Assembly: GCA_947478985.1 (NCBI GenBank)
Contig: CANJYC010000140.1
Location: 1-5,613, forward strand
Direction of reading: 5' to 3'
Origin: Acidobacteriota bacterium
GTDB taxonomy: Bacteria; Acidobacteriota; Vicinamibacteria; Vicinamibacterales; UBA2999
Length of the DNA stretch: 5,613 nucleotides
The translations under genes and the position numbers were made by a program. This document shows, piece by piece, positions 1-5,613 of the stretch; position 1 is the first letter of the stretch; the number at the start of each line of letters is the position of its first letter. The notes below the pieces were generated by a model. The model worked only from the letters and a program-made list of their open reading frames with translations, searched no databases and was not told the DNA's origin.

Positions 1-1540
1 ACGCGCCCTGCGCATTGCAGGACGTACCCAACTTCGGATCGGCGCCAAGCTTCAGCAACAGCGCCGCCGTCTCCGGGAAGACATTCACACCACCCTGCCG
101 GTCGCCCTGGCCGCTGGCGGCCAGATAGGGCGTCGTGCCGCTCTTGGCCACGACATTGACCGCCGCTCCGCTGTCGAACATGAGCTGCACCATCCGGTTC
201 CAACCCAGATACGCGGCCCCGTGCATCACGTTCTCGCCACGGGTGCTGATCAGCTTCGGATCATTCTTCTGCGTCAGGAGATACTTGGCCACTTCAATAG
301 CGCGGTCTTCCTTTGCGTCGCTGTAACCCAGACGGCGACCAACGCCCACCGCGGCCATCAGCGGGGACACGTTCTCGCGCGTCACGGCCGCCAGGTCTGC
401 GCCGGCGTCATGCAGGAGCTGCAGCAGCTCCAGATCCAGCGCATACGCGGCCAGGAATGCCGGCGTGGCCCCGACCCGCGACTTGAGATACCCGCCCGCG
501 AATCCCGGGGGGTTCTTCGTGATCTTCGCGTTGACGTCGGCCTTGTGGCTGATCAGGGACTTGATGAGGTCCATCTTGCCCTTGCGGTCCGGAATGCCGC
601 TCATCGGATCGGAGAAGCCGACCACCGGATTCGCCTGCTCCCCTTCCCACACACCCGACGCCCAGTGGAGCGCCGTGAAACCGGTGCCGTTGTCGTTGGG
701 GTTGGCACCCTGCTCGAGCAGGAAGAGCGCCATCGGAATCTGGGCTTTGGTCGTGGCCACCATCAGCGGTGTGGCGCCTTCGGACTCGTTGTAGCTGTTG
801 CCCTGGAATCCGAGCTGTCCGCGGGGGCGTCCGCCTCGACCACCAGCAGCTCCGGGAACCGCGTCCTTCTGGGAGTGGATGTTGATGTCCACGCCCGCCG
901 CCAGCAGCATGCGCGCGCCGTCGATGTTGCCCTCGCGCGCCGCGAAGTGGAGGGGCGTGAAGCCGAGATTGGTACGCGCTTTCACGTCGGCGCCGGCATC
1001 GATGAGCACCTTCACCGCGTCGTTGTGCTGCTCCGCGACGGCCCACATCAGCGCCGTCTGCGCCAGCAGCGGTTCCTTCGCGTTCACGTCTGCGCCAGCC
1101 GTCAGCAGCATCTTCACCGCGTCCGCGCTGCCCGTGCGCGCGCAGATCATGAGCGGGGTCTCGCCGGTGGCAATCGCCAGATTGGGCTTGGCGCCCGCCT
1201 TCAAGAGCTTGTCCACGATCGGGGCACTGCCATTGGTGCAGGCCTCCGACAGCGGCGTCACACTAAGGTCGTTGACAGTGTCAGCCTTGGCACCGGCCCG
1301 CAGCAGCAGGTCCACGGTGGCCGCGTCATTCCAGTGGGCCGCCCAGTGCAGGGCCGTCGTCCCGTCAGTGTCGGGAGTGTTGACGTTCACCGACGCCTTC
1401 AAGAGCGCGGAAATGGCCTGGGGGTTCTGGGACTTCACGGCTTGAACCAGCCGGTGATCGCCTTCGACCGCACCGGACACGGTCACTACGGCAAGGAGGC
1501 ACAGCACACCCACGGCTGGGTGATGGAGACTACGGCGCAT
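1..1540 (-). CDS. Exported ankyrin-repeat protein, C-terminus cut by left window edge
   Basis: The reading frame starts at ATG 1540 and stays open to position 1, giving 513 visible residues with no stop. Residues 1-24 look like a Sec signal peptide: RR near the start, hydrophobic core at about 9-22 and a likely cut after SGA. Ankyrin repeats follow from about residue 28, with typical TALHWAA, TPLMICA, TPLHFAA, GADVNAK and DAGADL motifs; I count about ten or eleven units. Two insertions break the array: a Gly/Arg-rich loop at about 225-245 (GGRGGRPRG) and a longer loop at about 297-322. The pattern LHWAxGxWE, then NPPGFAGG and GATP, then MHGAAYLGW, then PETAALLLKLGADP resembles a family of exported ankyrin proteins I recall from Acidobacteria and Planctomycetes; in it the protein usually ends shortly after the last motif, so little may be missing. 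The start is fixed by GGGAGGG six bases upstream. Ankyrin repeats bind proteins; the partner is unknown. A separate transcript from the VWA cluster is likely. Confidence 0.94.
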   Translation of the reverse strand, partial: MRRSLHHPAVGVLCLLAVVTVSGAVEGDHRLVQAVKSQNPQAISALLKASVNVNTPDTDGTTALHWAAHWNDAATVDLLLRAGAKADTVNDLSVTPLSEACTNGSAPIVDKLLKAGAKPNLAIATGETPLMICARTGSADAVKMLLTAGADVNAKEPLLAQTALMWAVAEQHNDAVKVLIDAGADVKARTNLGFTPLHFAAREGNIDGARMLLAAGVDINIHSQKDAVPGAAGGRGGRPRGQLGFQGNSYNESEGATPLMVATTKAQIPMALFLLEQGANPNDNGTGFTALHWASGVWEGEQANPVVGFSDPMSGIPDRKGKMDLIKSLISHKADVNAKITKNPPGFAGGYLKSRVGATPAFLAAYALDLELLQLLHDAGADLAAVTRENVSPLMAAVGVGRRLGYSDAKEDRAIEVAKYLLTQKNDPKLISTRGENVMHGAAYLGWNRMVQLMFDSGAAVNVVAKSGTTPYLAASGQGDRQGGVNVFPETAALLLKLGADPKLGTSCNAQGA

Positions 1541-1546
1541 TTTTTT

Positions 1547-1553
1547 CCCTCCC
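1547..1553 (-). promoter_or_regulatory. Shine-Dalgarno of the ankyrin gene
   Basis: GGGAGGG on the minus strand is followed by six A bases and then ATG 1540. This is a strong ribosome binding site with suitable spacing and decides the start. Its first two bases also belong to the 3' arm of an adjacent hairpin (1552-1570). Confidence 0.8.
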
Positions 1554-1570
1554 GGCGGGCAACCCACCGG
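1552..1570 (-). promoter_or_regulatory. Hairpin touching the ankyrin ribosome binding site
   Basis: On the minus strand CCGGTGGG (1570-1563), loop TTG, then CCCGCCGG (1559-1552) can form an eight-pair stem with one G-U pair. The 3' arm runs into the GGGAGGG ribosome binding site. The structure is seen directly; a role in translation control or mRNA stability is inferred. High GC makes chance stems common, so confidence in function is low. Confidence 0.35.
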
Positions 1571-1591
1571 CATCAGTGACCGAAGACAGGT

Positions 1592-1611
1592 GAAAACAGG
1601 AATCTGACCCC
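1592..1611 (-). repeat. Possible REP/RAYT-associated sequence remnant
   Basis: On the minus strand this reads GGGGTCAGATTCC followed by TGTTTTC. Strings of the form GGGGTCAGA-CCC/TTCC-GTTTTC are, from memory, found as dispersed intergenic copies near REP-associated tyrosine transposases in several GC-rich bacteria. Only one such copy is in the window and no transposase, so this is a candidate, not a proven repeat. Confidence 0.3.
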
Positions 1612-1730
1612 CGGTAAAACAAGACGCGTACCATCCATACAGAGGGACCAACCCGGCGCAAATACCCAGAAATAGAGGGGAAACGAGGAGGGCACGCCAG
1701 AGGTCTGACGTCTGTCAGGCCTGCTGCCGG

Positions 1731-1754
1731 AAAAAGTCCGCCCCGGACGGCGGA
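1731..1754 (-). terminator. Rho-independent terminator of the VWA operon
   Basis: On the minus strand TCCGCC (1754-1749), loop GTCCGG, GGCGGA (1742-1737), then C and five T bases (1735-1731). The stem is perfect and GC-rich with a T-tract, 54 bases after the stop of the last VWA gene. The plus strand lacks a T-tract after the stem, so it acts in the minus direction only. It separates the four-gene cluster from the ankyrin gene. Confidence 0.65.
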
Positions 1755-1763
1755 AAATTCAGC

Positions 1764-1780
1764 GCCCACTCATGGCGGGC
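1764..1780 (-). other. Second hairpin downstream of VWA gene
   Basis: Minus strand GCCCGC, loop CATGA, GTGGGC forms six pairs including one G-U. It is followed by GCTGAATTTT, a weak T-rich stretch, and lies directly ahead of the stronger terminator. It may be a first, weaker terminator or a 3'-end stabilising stem. Confidence 0.35.
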
Positions 1781-1808
1781 ATTCAGGTCTGATGGGTATG
1801 GCGGCGGA

Positions 1809-2912
1809 TCAGCCGAAGGTAATCAGGGCGACCGCGGCGACGACACTCGCCCCGATAAGCTGAATCACCAGGTCGGCACGGTCCTGGAGGAAACAGAGGC
1901 CGACAGCCCCTAGGATGGCGGCCAGGCACAGGAAATACCAGTACAGCTCACGGGGCTGGCTTGTCAGCTCCACCGTCGGTGCAAGCCGTTTTCCGGTTTC
2001 GATGATCTCGTTCGCAATGTCGCGGTCAGGGTCGCGGTCGAGCTCGAAATACTTGCCGCCACCCACCGACGCGATCTGCTGAAGCCCTTCGCGCTCAAGC
2101 TTCGATCTGAGCACCACTTCCTTTCCGCTCTCGTCGACGAAGGCGGGCATGAGACCGCCACCAAGTGACCCGACACCCACCACAAAGATCGGAAACTTCC
2201 TCTCGACCGCCACCTTGAGCTCGTTGGCGACCACACCGCTCCATACTTCCCCATCGGTGACCGCGACAAAGAGCTTCGCGTTCTTCGAGGGACCATGCAT
2301 GTCCTGGTCACGCTCGATGAGGCGGAGCCCCCAGTGAATCCCCTGCTCCAGGTTCGTGTCCCACGTGCCGTCGTCGGTAAGTGGAAACGGCGATCCCTTA
2401 CCCAGATGCTCGAGGAAGAAGAGCAACGTATTGGGGTCCTTGGTGAGGCGGACCTGCGGTGCAGCGACGCGGGCAAACACGGCCAGCGCCACCCGATCGC
2501 GCTGCCAGCTCATCGATTCAGCCAGGACGCGCAGAAAGCGCATCGAACGCTGCCAGCGGTCCCCCCCGGCCAGATCCGCCACGTGCATCGAGGCCGACCC
2601 GTCCTGCAGCACCACAAGATCGAGGCCGTTCTGCCGCACTTCCGAACCGGGCACGGACGGGCGTGACACGGCCAGAATGATGCTCGCGGTCGCCAGGACA
2701 AGACACAACCAGAACGGCAGGTCCCCGGACATGCCGAGGCGCTGTGGCACCGGGAACGTCCGACCACGACCGAGGCGCTGCGTATCGCTCCGGCGAATCG
2801 CCAGGCGCAACACCCAGAGCACCAGGAGCAGCGCAGGCGCAGCCAGCAACCACAGGTAGGCCTGGTCTGCGAACGTGACCTGCCTGATGTCTATCCCTGA
2901 CAGCACATTCAC
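1809..2912 (-). CDS. Membrane-anchored VWA-domain protein, MxaL/BatB-like
   Basis: A 367-residue protein with two N-terminal membrane segments (about 18-36 and 66-83), a von Willebrand factor A domain (about 96-305) and two C-terminal membrane segments (about 323-341 and 348-366). The metal-ion site (MIDAS) looks complete: DGSAS with D104, S106, S108; a Thr in WDTNLEQGI (T186); and TDGE at 219-222. By the usual Bat-type layout the VWA domain faces the periplasm. VWA domains bind partner proteins through a metal ion. In methylotrophs MxaL, the last gene of mxaACKL, helps insert the metal into methanol dehydrogenase; in other bacteria BatB has the same build. The start is GTG 2912: an ATG at 2908 is out of frame and the next in-frame Met (61) would remove the first membrane segment. 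A GTG at 2906 is an alternative. Only weak Shine-Dalgarno (GGA) is seen, so translation probably depends on the gene upstream. The function assigned from order and size is an inference; the VWA call is firm. Confidence 0.92.
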   Translation of the reverse strand: MNVLSGIDIRQVTFADQAYLWLLAAPALLLVLWVLRLAIRRSDTQRLGRGRTFPVPQRLGMSGDLPFWLCLVLATASIILAVSRPSVPGSEVRQNGLDLVVLQDGSASMHVADLAGGDRWQRSMRFLRVLAESMSWQRDRVALAVFARVAAPQVRLTKDPNTLLFFLEHLGKGSPFPLTDDGTWDTNLEQGIHWGLRLIERDQDMHGPSKNAKLFVAVTDGEVWSGVVANELKVAVERKFPIFVVGVGSLGGGLMPAFVDESGKEVVLRSKLEREGLQQIASVGGGKYFELDRDPDRDIANEIIETGKRLAPTVELTSQPRELYWYFLCLAAILGAVGLCFLQDRADLVIQLIGASVVAAVALITFG

Positions 2913-2915
2913 TTG

Positions 2916-3632
2916 TTATCCGCGTCGAGGAGGTTTCTGGCCGCCGCCGGGCTCTTCGCGCTCTTCCTGCATCTTCGGCACGAGGGTCTTGAACTCTTCC
3001 GTCTTGACAGCCGGCGGCGGTCCGCCGGGCACACCGTGCACCGTTGAGCCGGACGGAAGGTCTGCGCTCTCGGCGGGCGCGACGGTGGCCGACTGGAGTT
3101 CAGCCGGGCGGAGCGGTCCGCGTCCTTTGGCGACAAGGTCACGCACCCGCGTCACATATTCGAGGTTAAAGGCGGCATCGGCGACGCCAGCATCGGCCCG
3201 CAGGACATCGGCATACGCACGCACGACCGCATCCAGACGCTCCACGGCCACCCTGCGATCGCCATTGAATCGCTGGCTGGCGCGAAAGAGCCCGTTGGCC
3301 TTCGCGAGCATGGCCTGAGGAGCCTGTGCCTGCTGTGCCGCTCCCTGAGTGGCCGACGTTGTCGGCATGGGCGCTGTGCTGTCCTGCCGCGAGCGCCAGT
3401 AAGCCACGGTCACGCGCTGTTGCTCGACCTGGTCCTGCATGCCCGCTTTCCAGGGCAGTCGGCTCTCCTGCGGCATCATCTGATCGAGTTCGGCTTCGCT
3501 GTCGTAGTGCAGCGTCGCCAGACGCTCGAAGGCCGCGCCCACCGCGCGCACGTCGCGGGCCTCCCGCACGGCCAAGGCACAGGCGACAAACAATACGACG
3601 GCGATCATGAACCGAAAGGCAGCGCTTTTCAT
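2916..3632 (-). CDS. Small membrane-anchored protein, MxaK-like
   Basis: A 238-residue protein lying between two VWA genes. Residues 7-23 form one hydrophobic segment, a signal-anchor or uncleaved signal, so the rest is probably periplasmic. Residues 30-85 are charged and likely helical, 86-106 are a low-complexity Ala/Gln/Thr/Pro linker, and 108-168 look like a TPR-type helical hairpin ending in DAAFNLEYVTRVRDLVAKG. The tail has HGVPGGPPP (199-207), then FKTLVP and a charged Glu/Arg/Gly/Lys end. I recall the NLEYV-R-RD and HGxPGxPPP features from MxaK-like proteins of non-methylotroph phyla, but could not search. MxaK of methylotrophs is shorter, roughly 190 residues, and needed for active methanol dehydrogenase. 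The start ATG 3632 is set by GAGGAG at 3644-3639. A 43-base gap separates it from the VWA gene upstream; only TAA-CAA separates it from the next one. A BatC-like TPR protein is the alternative. Confidence 0.85.
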   Translation of the reverse strand: MKSAAFRFMIAVVLFVACALAVREARDVRAVGAAFERLATLHYDSEAELDQMMPQESRLPWKAGMQDQVEQQRVTVAYWRSRQDSTAPMPTTSATQGAAQQAQAPQAMLAKANGLFRASQRFNGDRRVAVERLDAVVRAYADVLRADAGVADAAFNLEYVTRVRDLVAKGRGPLRPAELQSATVAPAESADLPSGSTVHGVPGGPPPAVKTEEFKTLVPKMQEEREEPGGGQKPPRRG

Positions 3633-3638
3633 CGAAGT

Positions 3639-3644
3639 CTCCTC
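3639..3644 (-). promoter_or_regulatory. Shine-Dalgarno of the MxaK-like gene
   Basis: GAGGAG on the minus strand ends six bases before ATG 3632. It is the clearest ribosome binding site inside the four-gene cluster, consistent with this gene having its own initiation after the 43-base gap, while its neighbours depend on coupling. Confidence 0.75.
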
Positions 3645-3675
3645 ACACCCACACCAAGTCTGATCCCGAACATCG

Positions 3676-4773
3676 CTACGACAACCGCTGGAAATACGGC
3701 ACGGTCAGCTTCAGCGCTGCCCCCACGACCCAGAAGACCACGGCCATCAGGCCGAAGCTCGCATAGCGCGGCTCCTGACTCGTGTAGGTCTTGTATTCGA
3801 TTGAACCGGTCGCACGCTTATTGAGATCGACCAGCGCCGCCAGAAGGTCCTCCTCCTGGGCGACCGGATAGAACCGTCCGCCACTGGCATTAATGGTCGG
3901 CTGCCAGACCTCGTCCGGAATGTTCTTGCCGGCCGACATCCCGTAGTTGATCCGGACCAGATATACCGGAATCTTCAGCTCGTTCGCGCTCTTCAGGATC
4001 TCAGACAGCGACTTGCCACCCACCTTGTAATTGCTGTCCTCACCGTCGCTGAAGATGATCATCATGTTGCCGGAAGCTTCCGCGAACTCGAAGGCCTTGA
4101 ACAGCCCCACCATTTCATCGATCGCGCGGCCGATGACCGTGCCCTGATCGGGAAAGGTGCTGAATTCAGTCGGGTCGTGGATGAGCGACAAGCTGAGCCG
4201 CACGTTGTCGTAGTCAGCCGTGAACGGCATGATGATGTAGGGCTGGTCGCCGAACTCGACGACACTGATCAAATCGCGATAGCCGCTCTTGATGCGCATC
4301 TGCACGAACTGGTCGGCGGCGGCCACTGTCGTGAAGAACGCGGCGTCGGTCGCCTGCCGCATGTTCATCTTCGCCGTGAATGGCGACCGCATGCTCAGCG
4401 ACGCATCGATCAGCAGGCCAATGCGACGGCCCGGCATCGACACTTCCTTGCTGATAAGCGCCGTGAACGGATCGGCGATCGCCATCAGGAAGAACGGCAG
4501 CCCTAACACGAAGAACACCGTCGGGATATGGGCCAGACCCATCAACCGCGATTGCGGCAATGAACGCAGCAGCGCCGGCAGGACCACCCCGTGACGTGTC
4601 CCGCGGCGGGCCAGCGTGCGCGCCACCAGCAGGAAGACGCTGAGCGCGAGCAGGCCGAACAGGACCAGCCGCCCCTCGCTGAGGTGCGTGAACTGCAGGT
4701 CCCTCAGGCGAAGGCCCTGCCATTCAGTGGTCTGCTGACGCATCAGCGTCAGCAACATCCGGAACTGGTTCAT
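3676..4773 (-). CDS. Membrane-anchored VWA-domain protein, MxaC/BatA-like
   Basis: A 365-residue protein. Two membrane segments at about 35-53 and 83-101 flank an Arg-rich loop (ARRGTRH) that should be cytoplasmic; a VWA domain spans about 115-320; a last membrane segment lies at about 338-357. This places the VWA domain in the periplasm. The MIDAS is complete: DASLS with D123, S125, S127; T212 in GTVIGRAID; and SDGE at 242-245. By size and position it fits MxaC, the first VWA protein of the mxaACKL set that readies methanol dehydrogenase; BatA-type proteins share the fold and topology. The ATG at 4773 overlaps the stop of the upstream gene as ATGA, with only a weak AGG before it, which points to translational coupling. 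The stop is TAG 3678-3676. The two VWA proteins of the cluster are clearly different in sequence, so they are not a recent tandem copy. The VWA call is firm; the Mxa role is inferred from gene order. Confidence 0.93.
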   Translation of the reverse strand: MNQFRMLLTLMRQQTTEWQGLRLRDLQFTHLSEGRLVLFGLLALSVFLLVARTLARRGTRHGVVLPALLRSLPQSRLMGLAHIPTVFFVLGLPFFLMAIADPFTALISKEVSMPGRRIGLLIDASLSMRSPFTAKMNMRQATDAAFFTTVAAADQFVQMRIKSGYRDLISVVEFGDQPYIIMPFTADYDNVRLSLSLIHDPTEFSTFPDQGTVIGRAIDEMVGLFKAFEFAEASGNMMIIFSDGEDSNYKVGGKSLSEILKSANELKIPVYLVRINYGMSAGKNIPDEVWQPTINASGGRFYPVAQEEDLLAALVDLNKRATGSIEYKTYTSQEPRYASFGLMAVVFWVVGAALKLTVPYFQRLS

Positions 4774-5613
4774 GCGGCCTGACGGTCCTGGCGCGCGCGA
4801 CTCCCCGGCATCCAGCGGCGCAGGTGCGGCCGCGGCCAGATGCGCTCGGCTCTCAATGTGCTTACGACGCCCAGAGCGCTCGAAATGGTTCCCTCAAGCG
4901 GCGCCCCGTTAATCTCGCCGCGCTGGCCGTAGAGCACCGCGCCGAAGGTCTCCATCGTGGCGTGCATCGTTTCGAGCAGCTGCCGCTGCGCCGATGGCGC
5001 CGACATCGGCAACCCGGCCAGCTCGTTGGCGATCGATTCGCCGGTCACGGCACTCGACACCGCGATCGTACGACCGCGCCGACGCATCAGCAGGCGTCCC
5101 TCGCCACGCTCCCCTGTCACCGTCGACCGCGCCTGATTGACAGGCCGATCGAGTGCGTACGCCGCGGCAATCCGAAGTGCCGCCAGGGCACGCCCGACAA
5201 GCGGCTCGTTCCAACCGGTCTGCTCGGACTCACGCTGCACGTCCGTCAGCTCGCGCGCGGCGCGTGCGAGGACGGCCCTGTCACCGATATGTGTTCGTTC
5301 CGTCGGAAGTTTCCAGCCGGCGCCACGGGCCGCACCAACCAGGGTCACGACGAGGACCAGCGAGCCCAGCAGCCCGAGTGCGACCGCCGCGATGTCGAGG
5401 GCATTCGCGCGGAAGCTCAACGATTCGACCCGTGCGAAGTTCTGATCCACGGAGTCGCGGATATCCTTCGCATCCGCCGGAACCAGCGACAGCACGCGAA
5501 TCGGCTGCTCCGGAAGGATGTAGGCGAGCTCCCGGCCCTGGATGGATGTATTCCCGCTGACACGGCTGTTGACCTTGTAGGTCAGGGTCACGGCCGGCAC
5601 GGGCACGTCCTTG
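4770..5613 (-). CDS. Membrane protein, MxaA-like, N-terminus cut by right window edge
   Basis: The frame is open to the right window edge; a GTG at 5606 is internal, since codons for Lys-Asp precede it without a stop, so the true start lies outside. Numbering from that GTG, residues 1-70 are mostly strand-like and should be periplasmic (with LAYILPEQPIRVLSLVPAD at about 27-45), one membrane segment lies at about 70-93, and an Arg-rich cytoplasmic domain of about 185 residues follows, including ALAALRIAAAYALDRPVNQ (140-158) and ETMHATMETFGAVLYGQR (212-229). The domain order (periplasmic part, single membrane segment, cytoplasmic helical part) and the place directly before a VWA gene match MxaA, proposed to help load calcium into methanol dehydrogenase. 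Sequence similarity to MxaA is weak to the eye, so the identity rests mainly on context; BatD-like proteins are an alternative. It ends TGA 4772-4770 within an ATGA overlap with the next gene. Confidence 0.82.
   Translation of the reverse strand, partial: KDVPVPAVTLTYKVNSRVSGNTSIQGRELAYILPEQPIRVLSLVPADAKDIRDSVDQNFARVESLSFRANALDIAAVALGLLGSLVLVVTLVGAARGAGWKLPTERTHIGDRAVLARAARELTDVQRESEQTGWNEPLVGRALAALRIAAAYALDRPVNQARSTVTGERGEGRLLMRRRGRTIAVSSAVTGESIANELAGLPMSAPSAQRQLLETMHATMETFGAVLYGQRGEINGAPLEGTISSALGVVSTLRAERIWPRPHLRRWMPGSRARQDRQAA

Larger units (their letters stand above)
1541..1808. other. Intergenic region between VWA cluster and ankyrin gene
   Basis: This 268-base gap holds no convincing gene; the minus frame running through it (1530-1769) has no recognisable protein features and overlaps the ankyrin start. 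It contains two hairpins near the VWA gene end (1764-1780 and 1737-1754, the latter with a T-tract), a short inverted repeat CTGAC-GTCT-GTCAG at 1705-1718, a possible REP/RAYT-associated motif at 1592-1611 and the hairpin plus ribosome binding site of the ankyrin gene. The promoter for the ankyrin gene should be here, but I see no clear -35/-10 pair. Confidence 0.7.

Noticed and set aside
1..20. Cysteine near the visible C-terminus of the ankyrin protein (TSCNAQG) as the start of a haem-binding CxxCH
   Set aside because: The third residue after it is Gln and the next is Gly, so CxxCH is not formed.
408..1046. 212-residue minus-strand frame inside the ankyrin gene
   Set aside because: It is a frame-shifted shadow of the repeats; the true frame in the same strand gives regular ankyrin motifs over the whole length.
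1490..1505. Lipobox at Cys14 of the ankyrin signal peptide (GVLC)
   Set aside because: The Cys lies inside the hydrophobic core, too near the N-terminus for lipoprotein processing; a later SGA site fits signal peptidase I.
221..1579. 452-residue open frame on the plus strand across the ankyrin gene
   Set aside because: It is antisense to a clear ankyrin frame. Its composition is Arg/His/Gly-rich without domain signals, typical of a mirror frame in GC-rich coding DNA.
1530..1769. 79-residue minus-strand frame in the intergenic gap
   Set aside because: It begins inside the region of the terminator, crosses the hairpins and overlaps the ankyrin start. No ribosome binding site or recognisable motif.
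2561..2567. Run of seven C bases (G on the coding strand) within the last VWA gene, as a phase-variation site
   Set aside because: It encodes ordinary Ala-Gly-Gly-Asp codons in an intact frame just after the MIDAS motif. Seven bases of G in GC-rich DNA is expected by chance, and nothing else suggests phase variation.
1..5613. CRISPR array, tRNA or rRNA
   Set aside because: No regularly spaced direct repeats, and no tRNA- or rRNA-like stretch was seen; nearly all of the window is accounted for by protein genes.

Overview
The window is GC-rich, densely coding DNA of bacterial type, with all real genes on the minus strand and read from right to left. Gene content suggests a soil- or sediment-type bacterium, most plausibly Acidobacteriota or a similar high-GC phylum. 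That placement rests on family resemblance recalled from memory (an exported ankyrin family and an Mxa/Bat-like gene set), not on a marker gene, so it is tentative.

Right part (about 5613 to 1809): a tight four-gene cluster. In transcription order it holds (1) the 3' part of a single-pass membrane protein, cut by the right window edge; (2) a 365-residue membrane-anchored VWA protein that overlaps gene 1 by an ATGA; (3) a 238-residue protein with an N-terminal signal-anchor and a conserved-looking Gly/Pro-rich tail; (4) a 367-residue membrane-anchored VWA protein starting at a GTG two codons after gene 3's stop, in the same frame. The order (TM protein, VWA, small helical membrane protein, VWA) and the sizes match mxaA-mxaC-mxaK-mxaL. 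Those genes sit behind moxR and mxaS in methylotrophs and are needed to mature the PQQ- and metal-dependent methanol dehydrogenase. The same general architecture also occurs in Bat (aerotolerance) operons, so the Mxa assignment is likely but not proven. No dehydrogenase, MoxR ATPase or DUF58 gene lies inside the window; if the reading is right they should lie to the right of it.

Middle (1808 to 1541): a 268-base intergenic region. It carries a good candidate rho-independent terminator for the VWA cluster, a second hairpin just before it, a motif resembling REP/RAYT-associated sequence, and a hairpin that touches the ribosome binding site of the next gene.

Left part (1540 to the left edge): a Sec-exported ankyrin-repeat protein, 513 codons visible and open at the left edge, so its C-terminus is missing. 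It has its own strong Shine-Dalgarno and is probably a separate transcription unit.

How they work together: the four-gene cluster looks like a membrane-bound assembly or maturation machine whose VWA domains face the periplasm. The ankyrin protein should also be periplasmic; a functional link to the cluster is only suggested by proximity and orientation.
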